Shown here: positions 51,822 through 60,431 of the stretch, in pieces
Layout: each line of letters starts with the position of its first letter
Position numbering within the stretch: position 1 is the first letter of the stretch
Source of the DNA: VXYL01 sp965116345
Lineage (GTDB): Bacteria > Pseudomonadota > Gammaproteobacteria > Pseudomonadales > Azotimanducaceae
Assembly: GCA_965116345.1 (NCBI GenBank)
Contig: OZ220680.1
Span: forward strand, 310,001 to 374,000
DNA length: 64,000 bases
Direction: 5' to 3'
Position numbers and translations under genes: made by a program
Notes under the pieces: model-generated
Database searches by the model: none
Told to the model about the DNA's origin: nothing
The model's input: the letters and a program-made list of their open reading frames with translations, nothing else

Positions 51822-52088
51822 TTAGAGGTCGAGCTCGCGCTCGGTGGGATCGGCGACCAAGTCGGCGTGCGCGTTCTCCGCCGTCATGCCAGCGAGCAGT
51901 GCACTCTCGCTTTCCGGGAAGCGGAAGGATCGGAGGCTGCCCGCCGCACGCCTGACGATGAAGCCCTCGCTGTCGATGTCTACCGTGACAAGGGTGCCGG
52001 GTTCGAATTGCGGCAGTTTCGCCATGCTGCCGGAGACCCGCAACGCCAAGCTGTTGCCCCACTTCTTGATTTCCGTCTCTACGCGCAC
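51822..52088 (-). CDS. MazE/AbrB-type antitoxin
   Basis: 88 residues. The AbrB swapped-hairpin DNA-binding signature KKWGNSLALRV is at residues 8-18; the C-terminus is acidic and likely wraps the toxin. Start codon 52088. Autoregulates the pair in family members. Confidence 0.92.
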   Translation of the reverse strand: MRVETEIKKWGNSLALRVSGSMAKLPQFEPGTLVTVDIDSEGFIVRRAAGSLRSFRFPESESALLAGMTAENAHADLVADPTERELDL

Positions 52089-52183
52089 GTCTTGCTCCGG
52101 CGGTCAGCGGAAAAGCAGCGCATCCAGTGAGACACCAGCGTCAATGCGGCGCACGTGGGACACGTGGAATAGGAGCGACAACC

Positions 52184-52693
52184 TTAAGTCTTGATGCTCA
52201 GCCGACCCAAGTAATCCAGCTTGCCAACTGGCACACCCTTTGTTCGCAAAATGTCGTAAGCCGTGGTGGCATGAAAGTAAAAACTGGGTAGCGAAAACGA
52301 CATCAGAAAGCCTTCAGCGGTAAAGGTCCACCAGGGCGTGATTACTTCCTTGCCTGCCAATCCGTTTACCGACTCGGCGGTGAGTTGCTGCAAACCGGAT
52401 TGCGCCTCGACCACAAGATCCTGCAGTGCCTGGTAGTCAAGATCCTCCGGAGCTGGCGGCGGCGAGTACTTCCCTGTCTGCACGCCGTCGATCGCACCCA
52501 GGGAGTGGCTTGCAACCTGGATCAACTGAAAGCGAAACGGCAGCATATCCGGATAGAGGCGAGTCTCGACGATCTCGTCCAGGTCCATGTTGTTTTCCTC
52601 ACAGTGAGATCGACCCTTGTCGAGGTAACCTGATACGGCACCGAGGGTCTGCAGAAAACGACCGACGCTCGCTTCATATAGGGAAACAGACAT
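52184..52693 (-). CDS. DUF1993 (DinB-like) protein
   Basis: 169 residues, helical bundle with the typical N-terminal MSVSLYEASVGRFLQTL and a His-rich helix SFYFHATTAYDILR. Members fold like DinB and may bind metal. No specific role known. Part of a small cluster between the MazEF and AbiE genes but with no overlap. Confidence 0.8.
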   Translation of the reverse strand: MSVSLYEASVGRFLQTLGAVSGYLDKGRSHCEENNMDLDEIVETRLYPDMLPFRFQLIQVASHSLGAIDGVQTGKYSPPPAPEDLDYQALQDLVVEAQSGLQQLTAESVNGLAGKEVITPWWTFTAEGFLMSFSLPSFYFHATTAYDILRTKGVPVGKLDYLGRLSIKT

Positions 52694-52853
52694 GTCTGAA
52701 CTTTTTTTCTCTGGGTGCCGACAGTCTAACGTAGCTGAGGTCCTGGTCCCCGGTCATTGGTCGAGAGCCGCTCGTTGGCGATGGCGGCGTGGCGTCCCTC
52801 CGCCGTCTGCATGCGGATGCAGCCGCGCGAGGTCCGTGACAGCCAGATCCCGC

Positions 52854-53717
52854 TCACCACTCGATCCCAAAACGGGCCTTCATCGCAGTCGTACGCGCCC
52901 AAGGCGCACCCGGCACCCGCTCCACGAGGTCCGTGAAGACACGCCGGAACAGCTCTGCCCGAGCGCCTTCCGTCATTGCTTCTGCCCGGGCGGCCGGCAA
53001 CAGCGGACGTACGTCCTGCCAGAGCCGACGATGCGCCAACTTGGCGAACATGCGCTCTTCCGCCTGCGCACGCGAGATGGACGCACCCGACAGTTCCAAG
53101 TAGCGCCCAAACAGCTCGACAGCGCGATCTAGGTCGAGACGTTCGAACACCTCCAGCCCGTGCGCCAAATCGAGCAAGTCGCGACCCTTGTCCCGCTGCA
53201 ACAGCGCCCTCAACTTCGTCGCCAGCATCTCCTCCGGTGTGAACGTGGGAATTGGGGCTTCACCCGTGAACCACGGATTCGCGACTGCGAAACCCTTCGC
53301 CAAGGGCGAGTCAAACGCTTCTATCTCTCGCGTGTTGATCTCGACCTTCAGCCGGATTGGCACCCCGCTCCCGTCCTCGGATTCCGTGCGGAAGCGAAGC
53401 CTCGGCGCCACCGGGCTCTGGCCGAACCGCGCTAGCCCGAGCCAGGGCTCAAGCACAGCTCGCAACCGGTCCAGGATCGGACCGATCGGTCCCGACGTGG
53501 TGCGGACCAGGTCGATGTCCTCCGAGTAGCGCAGTGGTGTTCGGAAGTGAAGCTTGTTCAGCGCCGTTCCACCGCGGACCCGCAAGGCGCCACGCAACAT
53601 GTCATCGCCGAACACCTCTACCAACGCCCGGCTAATCACCAAATCCTGCTCGACCTGCCGCGGATCCGTCCAAGGAACCACGTTGCCCCACGCGACGATG
53701 TTCTGCGCGGGGATCAA
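52854..53717 (-). CDS. AbiEii-type nucleotidyltransferase toxin
   Basis: 287 residues from TTG 53717, which overlaps the AbiEi stop (TTGA). The nucleotidyltransferase motif GGTALNK is followed by SEDIDLV with the metal-binding acids and a third acid in LKVEINTRE. Type IV toxin-antitoxin toxins of this family act on nucleotide or tRNA substrates and stop phage. A start at 53756 is possible but the overlap favours TTG. Confidence 0.88.
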   Translation of the reverse strand: MIPAQNIVAWGNVVPWTDPRQVEQDLVISRALVEVFGDDMLRGALRVRGGTALNKLHFRTPLRYSEDIDLVRTTSGPIGPILDRLRAVLEPWLGLARFGQSPVAPRLRFRTESEDGSGVPIRLKVEINTREIEAFDSPLAKGFAVANPWFTGEAPIPTFTPEEMLATKLRALLQRDKGRDLLDLAHGLEVFERLDLDRAVELFGRYLELSGASISRAQAEERMFAKLAHRRLWQDVRPLLPAARAEAMTEGARAELFRRVFTDLVERVPGAPWARTTAMKARFGIEW

Positions 53718-54541
53718 ACGTCCGGATCCGGCAAACGACGCACCACCACGCGCCACTTGGCATCGCGCATCACCGGATTCGCTGCGAAATCCGGGTCGGC
53801 GGCGCTTCGCCGGTCCAGTTCGGTCCAGCGCACCGTGCCCTCCGACCGCAATCGACCCAGCATCGGCCCCGTCAAGTCATCATTCCCGCTAATCTGGTCC
53901 AGCAGGAAACCAAGCCTTTGCACAACCGGCCGCTCCACCCCCGTCGATAGCAACGCGAGCTGATCGGGCTGCATTTCCGGCCCAAGTTCCCGCAGCACGG
54001 TCGCCACGCTGTCGAGCCCTCCCGACGCCTGCGGATAGCGAAGCAGATCGAGAGCAGTCAGCGCAGCCGACGAAATCTTCATCGAGCCGGTATCGGTCTT
54101 CCTGTCCTCGACACCCGGCAAAGCCCCTTCCATGTCCCTGCGATAGTAGAAGACGATCAGATTGCGACCTGCCCGGATCGCCGGGAGCCGTTTGCCGCAA
54201 ACCACCTGGAACTCCATCACGGCCTGGTGCGTTGCGCCGTGCAACTCCGCCGCCTTCAGCAACCCAACGTAGTAGCCAGCATCCTCCCGATCCATCAGGA
54301 CATCGATGTACCAGGCGGGTGGCGGCGCACCCCACACGGCATACTGCGGCGGAACAATGACGTAGAACCCCTGGCGCGGCCTCAACAGCTTGCCGTTGCG
54401 CTGCAACCGCTCCGCAGCATCCAGGAACGACCGGTGTCCGACGTCGAGCGCCTGCTCAGCCTCGGCAGCGCCAAACACCGTCCGCCCCTCGGAGAGCAGC
54501 CGGTTCACGTAGCCAGACAGAACTTGCCGATGACGAATCAT
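53714..54541 (-). CDS. AbiEi-type antitoxin/regulator
   Basis: 275 residues, N-terminal winged helix (FLDAAERLQRNGKLLRPRQGFYVI) and a C-terminal antitoxin domain. Members repress their own promoter; here an inverted repeat ACGTG-n10-CACGT lies at 54561-54580 just upstream of the start and may be the operator. Partner of the downstream toxin by a four-base overlap. Confidence 0.88.
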   Translation of the reverse strand: MIRHRQVLSGYVNRLLSEGRTVFGAAEAEQALDVGHRSFLDAAERLQRNGKLLRPRQGFYVIVPPQYAVWGAPPPAWYIDVLMDREDAGYYVGLLKAAELHGATHQAVMEFQVVCGKRLPAIRAGRNLIVFYYRRDMEGALPGVEDRKTDTGSMKISSAALTALDLLRYPQASGGLDSVATVLRELGPEMQPDQLALLSTGVERPVVQRLGFLLDQISGNDDLTGPMLGRLRSEGTVRWTELDRRSAADPDFAANPVMRDAKWRVVVRRLPDPDV

Positions 54542-54560
54542 GTCTCATTATCCGCCTTTT

Positions 54561-54580
54561 ACGTGGAAATATGAACACGT
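54561..54580. promoter_or_regulatory. inverted repeat before AbiEi gene
   Basis: ACGTG-GAAATATGAA-CACGT, an inverted repeat about 20 bases upstream of the AbiEi start, within an A/T-rich segment. Likely part of the promoter-operator, since AbiEi-type regulators bind inverted repeats; this is inference. Confidence 0.4.
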
Positions 54581-54682
54581 TTTTCGCCTGACCGTTCGTT
54601 GTCAAGACAGCCGTTCGCTCGAAGGTCTCGAATCCTCTCGATAACGTAGCTCACGACAACCCCGACACTCGCCTCCGCCGCA

Positions 54683-54778
54683 CATTTTGTACGTGCTCAT
54701 GGGGCGCGCCTCGCACTTGTTCGCGGCGCTCATCTTGTACTTGTGCAGGGCGCTCATCTTGTACTTGAAATGGGGGCG
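54683..54778 (+). promoter_or_regulatory. four 24-bp iterons upstream of fic gene
   Basis: Four head-to-tail units begin at 54683, 54707, 54731 and 54755, exactly 24 bases apart. Core of units 3 and 4 is CATCTTGTACTTG; unit 1 is CATTTTGTACGTG and unit 2 is more decayed (CGCCTCGCACTTG). A G/C-rich GGGCG or GGCGC ends each unit. The array ends 28 bases before the fic ATG at 54807, so it is a candidate operator array. Confidence 0.75.
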
Positions 54779-54806
54779 TGCTAGCGTGGGGCCAGAGGTG
54801 AGTCCA

Positions 54807-56372
54807 ATGCTCAAGCCGCACGAAAGGCTGGCCCGCTCATTGAAGGTCTTGCTTGAGCGCCAGGGCGAGGGTCGGCGCATCTTCCGTAGTGCCGAGTTCC
54901 CGCGCGAGGACCGCGAGCGCCTCCTCCGCAGCGGCCACCTGCAGCCGGTCATCCGCGGGTGGCTGATGCTCTCCAGTCCCGACTCGGTAGGGCGCGACAC
55001 GACACCCTGGTACGCGTCGTTCTGGGAGTTCTGCGCACGGTACTCCACCCACCGTTTCGGTGAACGTTGGCACTTGTCACCGGAGCTTTCGCTATTGCGG
55101 CACGCGGAGAACACGACCGTGCCCCGGCAAGTCATCGTGCACTCCGAACGGGGGGGCAATAACCAGATCGCGTTGCCGTTCGAGACATCCCTGTTCGACC
55201 TCAAGGTTCAGACGATGCCACCTCGGGAGGACATCTGCGAGCGGGAGGGCGTGCGCCTTCTCACCACCGAGGCCGCTCTGGTGCGTGTCCCGGAGTCCTT
55301 CTATCGGGATCATCCCCTGGACGCGCACACGGTGCTCGCCGGCGTCGCGGGCGTGGGGGGAGTAGCCAGCAGGCTTCTCGCCGGCGGACACTCCAAGGTC
55401 GCGGGCAGGTTGGCGGGGGCCTTCCGTCACGCCGGCTGGCAGGACATCGCCGACGGCGTGCGACAGGCGATGTTGAACGCCGGCCACAGGTACCGGGAGA
55501 CCAATCCATTCGGTGTCAGGTCAACGGCGACCTCGGGCACCGCCGCCGGCCGGCGTCCCTCCTCGCCGTTGACGTCTCGCCTGGAGTCCCTGTGGGAACA
55601 AGCGCGGGAGCCGATCCTCGCGGTCCTGCCGCCGGCACCAGGCCGGCCCATCGACGACAGCGGGCGGGTGCACTACCTCGAGGAGGCCGACAGCGCGTAT
55701 GGCGAGGACGCCTATCATTCGTTGTCGATCGAGGGACACCGCGTGACACCCGATCTGATCGAGCGTGTGCAGAGTGGGACGTGGAGCCCGGAAGACGATC
55801 CCGATGATCGGCAACGGCGCGATGCGCTTGCCGCGCGGGGCTACTGGCAGGCGTACCAGACCGTACGCAGCACCATCGACGAGATCCTGCGGGGCGAGGA
55901 CCCGGGCGCGCTGTTCCAGGAGGCACACCGCGACTGGTACTTCCAGATGTTCGAGCCATTTGTGGCGGCGGGCGCCTATCCGGCCGCCGTGCTGGCGGAC
56001 TACCGGAATCACCCGGTCTACCTTCGCGGCTCCCGGTATGTGCCCCCGCGCGCCGACCTGGTGGCGGAGGGCATGGAGGCGCTCACCGACCTGTTGAAGC
56101 AGGAGGAGAGTCCCGGCGTGCGCGCCGTGGCGGGCCACTGGCTGTTCGGCTTCGTGCACCCCTATCCCGACGGCAACGGCCGCCTCGCGCGCTTCCTGAT
56201 GAACGCCATGCTGGCATCCGGCGGCTATCCGTGGACCACTATTCAGGTGGGCGACCGGAAGGCCTATATGAGCGCTCTCGACACCGCCAGCCTGGACGGC
56301 GACGTCACCCCTTTCGCCGAGTTGGTCGCGGGATACTTGGAGCGCCGCCTGCGTCCCGGCAGCGCCGAGTGA
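54807..56372 (+). CDS. Fic-domain protein with AbiEi-like N-terminal domain
   Basis: 521 residues from ATG 54807 (GTG at 54798 is also possible). The Fic motif HPYPDGNGRLAR begins at His451 and is complete, so AMP- or nucleotide-transfer activity is expected. The inhibitory motif SxxxEG appears as SLSIEG (305-310) with Glu309 to block ATP, giving an auto-inhibited type. Residues 1-230 contain FRSAEFPREDRERLLRSGH and VIRGWLMLSSP, which recall AbiEi winged-helix antitoxin N-termini. Iterons precede the gene, suggesting autoregulation. Confidence 0.87.
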   Translation: MLKPHERLARSLKVLLERQGEGRRIFRSAEFPREDRERLLRSGHLQPVIRGWLMLSSPDSVGRDTTPWYASFWEFCARYSTHRFGERWHLSPELSLLRHAENTTVPRQVIVHSERGGNNQIALPFETSLFDLKVQTMPPREDICEREGVRLLTTEAALVRVPESFYRDHPLDAHTVLAGVAGVGGVASRLLAGGHSKVAGRLAGAFRHAGWQDIADGVRQAMLNAGHRYRETNPFGVRSTATSGTAAGRRPSSPLTSRLESLWEQAREPILAVLPPAPGRPIDDSGRVHYLEEADSAYGEDAYHSLSIEGHRVTPDLIERVQSGTWSPEDDPDDRQRRDALAARGYWQAYQTVRSTIDEILRGEDPGALFQEAHRDWYFQMFEPFVAAGAYPAAVLADYRNHPVYLRGSRYVPPRADLVAEGMEALTDLLKQEESPGVRAVAGHWLFGFVHPYPDGNGRLARFLMNAMLASGGYPWTTIQVGDRKAYMSALDTASLDGDVTPFAELVAGYLERRLRPGSAE

Positions 56373-57042
56373 CATTGCCCCCACATGCGGCGAACTCCAC
56401 CATCAGATCCTTTGCACGGGTGGTATTCGACGCACACATTGATTGTTCAATATCTCGATTACCGTTATTTCACGCAATCGAGGTGTTAGCCATCGCTCTG
56501 TCACGTCGCCAATCTACCGTCCTCGTTCCGCCCCACGCGGCGGCGTGGGATTCGGAACAAACACAAGCAGGCGGCACCGCATCGACTCATGCCGGCTGAC
56601 ACCCACCTCCTCTCCAAGGGGCTCTAATGTCCTGGTCCGCCCCAGCGCATTTCCCACCACCCATTCTGCCTCACAACGTCCGTCGCCAGCCCGATCTGCC
56701 GAGGCGAGAAGCGGCTCTTGCGCTCGTTCCATTCCGCGCGCGTCCCACAGCCGGCCGATAGCCCGGACTGACGCCGAGCCTCCACCCAACCCCGCCTGAT
56801 AGTGCTTCTGCAGACTTGGGCGTTGCCGCCGTCCACGAAGCGTTCAGTGTAACTCTCGCCCCCAAACTGGACCTTGTCGGCCCAGGTCGCCGGCCAAGCC
56901 CGTGCTCTTCACAGCCCGCTTCATTGGACCAACTGCCCGCCTGCGGTACGATGCGCCCCTACGGCTACTCCGATACCTGCGCTCTCCTGTACTTGACGCC
57001 GGATCCGTCCGCACACATTGCAGCCCTCACCACGGAAGGTCG
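56373..57042. other. 670-bp gap with no recognisable gene
   Basis: No open frame here has a credible product. Composition is slightly less GC-rich than surroundings near 56430-56480. A copy of TCCTGTACTTG at 56986-56996 resembles the fic iteron core and precedes the Gp37/Gp68-like gene. Confidence 0.5.
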
Positions 57043-57852
57043 ATGACAGCCACAAACATCGAATGGACGGACGCCACGTGGAATCCCGTGGTCGGCTGCT
57101 CAATCCTTTCCGCCGGCTGCTCTCATTGCTACGCCATGCAGATGGCCGCGCGGCTCGAAGCCATGGGCGTCGACAAGTACTCAGGGCTGACCCGACGCGT
57201 CCGAGGGCGGCCAGTCTGGAACGATCTCGTCCGCGAAGACCACGAATCCTTGGCGGCACCGCTACACTGGAAAAAGCCCCGGCGCGTATTCGTCAATTCT
57301 ATGAGCGACCTCTTCCACGAAGGCGTACCCGACACCTTCCTCGTCGCCGTTTGGCGCACCATGGCCGAAACTCCCCGCCACAGCTACCAGATACTCACCA
57401 AGCGCCCTGCCCGCATGGCGTCGTTCGTCTCCAACACCATCAAAAGGGTCCTTCCCAACGTCTGGCTCGGCACGAGCATCGAGAACCGTCGCGCCGCACC
57501 CCGCATCGACCACCTGCGGGCCACGCCCGCTGCCGTCCGCTTCGTTTCATTCGAGCCGCTGATCGGCTCCGTTGGCGCGCTAGACCTCACTGACATCCAC
57601 TGGGCCATCGTCGGAGGCGAGAGCGGCCCCGGCGCCCGTCCGATCCAGACGGCTTGGATTGACGAAATCCACGACCAGTGCACCACGCAGGACACCGCCT
57701 TCTTCTTCAAACAATGGGGCGCGTGGGGCAGCGACAACAAGCGCCGAGCGAAGAGTCGGAACGGCCGAACGTACCGCGGGCAAACCTGGGATGAGATGCC
57801 AACCAAGCGACTCGCAGTCGTAGACATCCCCCTGACCGAGATTGCGTCGTGA
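57043..57852 (+). CDS. phage Gp37/Gp68-like (DUF5131) protein with three-Cys motif
   Basis: 269 residues from ATG 57043. The N-terminal IEWTDATWNPVVGC...GCSHCYA places Cys19, Cys26 and Cys29 in CX6CX2C, like a radical-SAM-type cluster site with odd spacing. Further signatures are FVNSMSDLFHEGVP, ILTKRPARM, WLGTSIE and GGESGPGARP. Stop overlaps the next start (GTGA), so the pair is translated together. Function of the family is not established; it occurs in phage and mobile elements. Confidence 0.85.
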   Translation: MTATNIEWTDATWNPVVGCSILSAGCSHCYAMQMAARLEAMGVDKYSGLTRRVRGRPVWNDLVREDHESLAAPLHWKKPRRVFVNSMSDLFHEGVPDTFLVAVWRTMAETPRHSYQILTKRPARMASFVSNTIKRVLPNVWLGTSIENRRAAPRIDHLRATPAAVRFVSFEPLIGSVGALDLTDIHWAIVGGESGPGARPIQTAWIDEIHDQCTTQDTAFFFKQWGAWGSDNKRRAKSRNGRTYRGQTWDEMPTKRLAVVDIPLTEIAS

Positions 57853-58190
57853 CCACCAAGCCATACGACTGGGACACCGGTGCAGACTTGGCCGAACACT
57901 CTCGCCGAAAACACAAGGTTCTGCGCGAGTATTTCGTCAACTGCCTGCACGTGCGGGCGCAGCTGCCTTATCAGCGACGCTTCCGCCTCGCCTGCGTGGA
58001 CGGGTTCGCAGGCGGCGGCAGATACGCCGGCGGCGAACCCGGATCCCCGCTCATTCTCCTCGAAGAACTCAACCGCGCCGCCATCGAAATCAACCTCGCC
58101 CGAGCCGCCGACGGATTCCCGCGCCTTGAGATCGACTGCCTACTCGTCCTAAACGACGCCGACCGGAAAGCCATCGCCCACCTCAAACCC

Positions 58191-58199
58191 CTCGTCGAC
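58191..58199. repeat. target-site duplication, left copy
   Basis: CTCGTCGAC immediately left of the IS inverted repeat; identical to 59523-59531. Confidence 0.9.
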
Positions 58200-59522
58200 C
58201 ACTACTGTCCCAAGAAAGTAGCCTTGTTGTACCATAAAGTGTTGATTGTAAATACGAACGACGACTTCTCGGCAGTGACCGACTTGAACGTGGGCGACCT
58301 CCCGGGGGACGCTTGCGGCCCCGTTTCGGAGGTCGGCGATGTACGCAGGCAAGTTCGTCTTCTCGCAGGTGATGGATCATCTGCCGTTTCATCATTTTCG
58401 AAAATGCGTTCGGCGCTACGGCGGAAACCGCTACGTCAAGTCGTTCCCCTGCCTGAGCCAGTTCCTGTGCATGGCCTGCGCGCAGTTGACGCACCGGGAG
58501 AGCCTGCGCGACATCGAGATCTGCCTGCGCGCGCATGCGGGCAAGCTCTACCACATGGGCATCCGGGGCAGGGTCTCGCGCAACACGCTGGCCAACGCCA
58601 ACAGGCGGCGCGACTGGCGGATATACGCGGAATTCGCGCAGGAACTGATCCGCATCGCGCGGCCGCTCTACGCCGACGAGGACCTCGGTCTGGAACTGGA
58701 CAACGCGGTGTTCGCCCTCGACGCGTCGACCATCGACCTTTGCCTGTCCGTTTTCCCCTGGGCGCTGTTCCGCTCCACCAAGTCGGGCGTCAAGCTCCAC
58801 GCGCTGCTCGACCTGCGCGGCAGCATTCCCACGTTCGTCCATGTTTCCCATGCGAAACTGGGCGACGTCAACGTTCTCGACCTGCTCCTGCCGGAGCCGG
58901 GCGCGTTCTACGTCATGGACCGCGCCTATCTCGACTTCGGACGCCTCGACACGCTCCATTCGGCCGGTGCCTTCTTCGTGATCCGCGCCAAGTCCAACAC
59001 GAAATTCCGCCGCCGGTACTCCCGCGAGGTCGACAAGTCGACGGGCGTGCTGTGCGACCAGACCGTCGTCCTGACCGGCGCCACGTCGAAGGACGACTAC
59101 CCGCAGCCGCTGCGCCGGGTCAAGTACCGGGACGCCGCAACCGGCAAGACGTTCGATTTCCTCACCAACAACTTCGCGATTCCGGCCGCGACCGTCGCCG
59201 ACCTGTACCGCGGCCGGTGGCAGGTGGAGCTTTTTTTCAAATGGATCAAACAACACCTGCGCATCAAGTCGTTCTACGGGACGTCCGAGAACGCGGTGAA
59301 GACCCAAATCTGGATCTCGGTGGCCGTCTACGTGCTCGTCGCGATCATCCGTGCGCGGCACGGCGTCGACGCCAGCCTCTACACGATTTTGCAGGCCCTG
59401 AGCGTCACCCTGTTCGAGAAAACCCCGCTTTCTTCAGTGCTTTCGAACGAGGACGATTCGACAACCGACCCGGATGATCCTAACCAGTTGAAGTTGTTCG
59501 ACTATTTATTGGGACACTAGTG
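58200..59522 (+). mobile_element. IS4-family insertion sequence, 1323 bp
   Basis: The ends are imperfect inverted repeats: left CACTACTGTCCCAAGAAA, right (read inward) CACTAGTGTCCCAATAAA. A 9-bp duplication flanks it. It carries one transposase gene and no passenger. The intact ends and duplication imply a fairly recent insertion. Confidence 0.93.
58339..59520 (+). CDS. IS4-family transposase (DUF4372 N-terminus)
   Basis: 393 residues. The DDE residues are Asp128 (FALDASTIDL), Asp194 (YVMDRAYLDF) and Glu297. The IS4 signature Y-x2-R-x3-E-x6-K is exact at Tyr290, Arg293, Glu297, Lys304 (YRGRWQVELFFKWIK). The stop codon lies within the right inverted repeat. No frameshift or stop, so it can be active. 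Confidence 0.95.
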   Translation: MYAGKFVFSQVMDHLPFHHFRKCVRRYGGNRYVKSFPCLSQFLCMACAQLTHRESLRDIEICLRAHAGKLYHMGIRGRVSRNTLANANRRRDWRIYAEFAQELIRIARPLYADEDLGLELDNAVFALDASTIDLCLSVFPWALFRSTKSGVKLHALLDLRGSIPTFVHVSHAKLGDVNVLDLLLPEPGAFYVMDRAYLDFGRLDTLHSAGAFFVIRAKSNTKFRRRYSREVDKSTGVLCDQTVVLTGATSKDDYPQPLRRVKYRDAATGKTFDFLTNNFAIPAATVADLYRGRWQVELFFKWIKQHLRIKSFYGTSENAVKTQIWISVAVYVLVAIIRARHGVDASLYTILQALSVTLFEKTPLSSVLSNEDDSTTDPDDPNQLKLFDYLLGH

Positions 59523-59531
59523 CTCGTCGAC
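59523..59531. repeat. target-site duplication, right copy
   Basis: CTCGTCGAC immediately right of the IS; matches 58191-58199. Confidence 0.9.
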
Positions 59532-60431
59532 GCGTTTTGTACGAACCTAGCGCCCGACCTCAAGGTGAAGGTTCTCTACCGCCAGCAAAGCTTCGAAGAA
59601 CTCTATCCTGCAATCAAACGTCTCCTTTCAAGCCGCCGATACAGGAACGTCCTGTTCAACCTGGACCAGTGCGGCCACGTACACGTCGCGCAACAGACCT
59701 TGCGAGACATCATCCACTCGTTCCCGTCCGCCGAAGTCTTCTACACGTTTGCGATCGACACGCTGCTCGCCTTCCTGCAAAGCACCGACCCGGCAGCACT
59801 CCAGAAACAGCTGCACCACCTCGGCAATACAGCCTCGGTAATCACCGACCTCGACCAGCTTATGACCAAAGGACAGTGGCTAGGCGCGGCCGAGCGGATC
59901 GTGTTCGAGGCATTCAGCTCGTGCGCCCCGTTCGTCAGTCCCTTCTCGATCAACAACCCCGACGGTTGGCGCTACTGGCTCATACACCTCGCCACGTCGT
60001 ACCGCGCTCGACAGGTGTACAACGACGTGCTGCACGTAAACAGCAGCACGCAGGCACACTTCGGTCGCTCGGGCCTGCACATGCTCCACTACGATCCGCT
60101 TTACAGTGGCAATCTCTACCTCTTCGACCAGGACGGACGCTTAGACGCGCGCGAACAGCTTCTCGACGACATCCCACGCATCCTTTCTCCCGATGGCGAC
60201 GGCCTAGCCATCGCTTCGTTCTACCGGCGCATCTACAACCTCACGCCGGCGCATGCCGATGACATCCACCGAGCACTGATCGACAATCCCGACGTGTCCG
60301 TCGCGACACCCAACGGCGGCCAGCGACGCTCACGCGACGCCATCCGCCCAGACGACATCGTCAGCCTGCGGCGCCAGACATCCTTCTTTTCGTTCTGGCG
60401 GTCCATCCGTACGAACGGCCAACACACATAG

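Larger units (their letters stand above)
57849..60431 (+). pseudogene. three-Cys-motif partner (TcmP-like) gene interrupted by an IS
   Basis: Left part 57849-58199 (117 codons from GTG, including LACVDGFAGGGRYAGGEPGSP) and right part 59532-60431 (about 300 codons, with NLDQCGHVHV and YRARQVYNDVLHVNS) belong to one gene. Removing the element and one target duplication (9 bp) rejoins LKPLVD to AFCTNLAPD in frame. A right-hand fragment could restart at GTG 59520, which the IS end supplies. The family partners the Gp37/Gp68-like protein; the host copy is probably inactive. Confidence 0.9.

Noticed and set aside
54602..55204. Minus-strand frame across the iterons and fic 5' region
   Set aside because: Opposes the fic gene and includes the repeat array; no recognisable domain.
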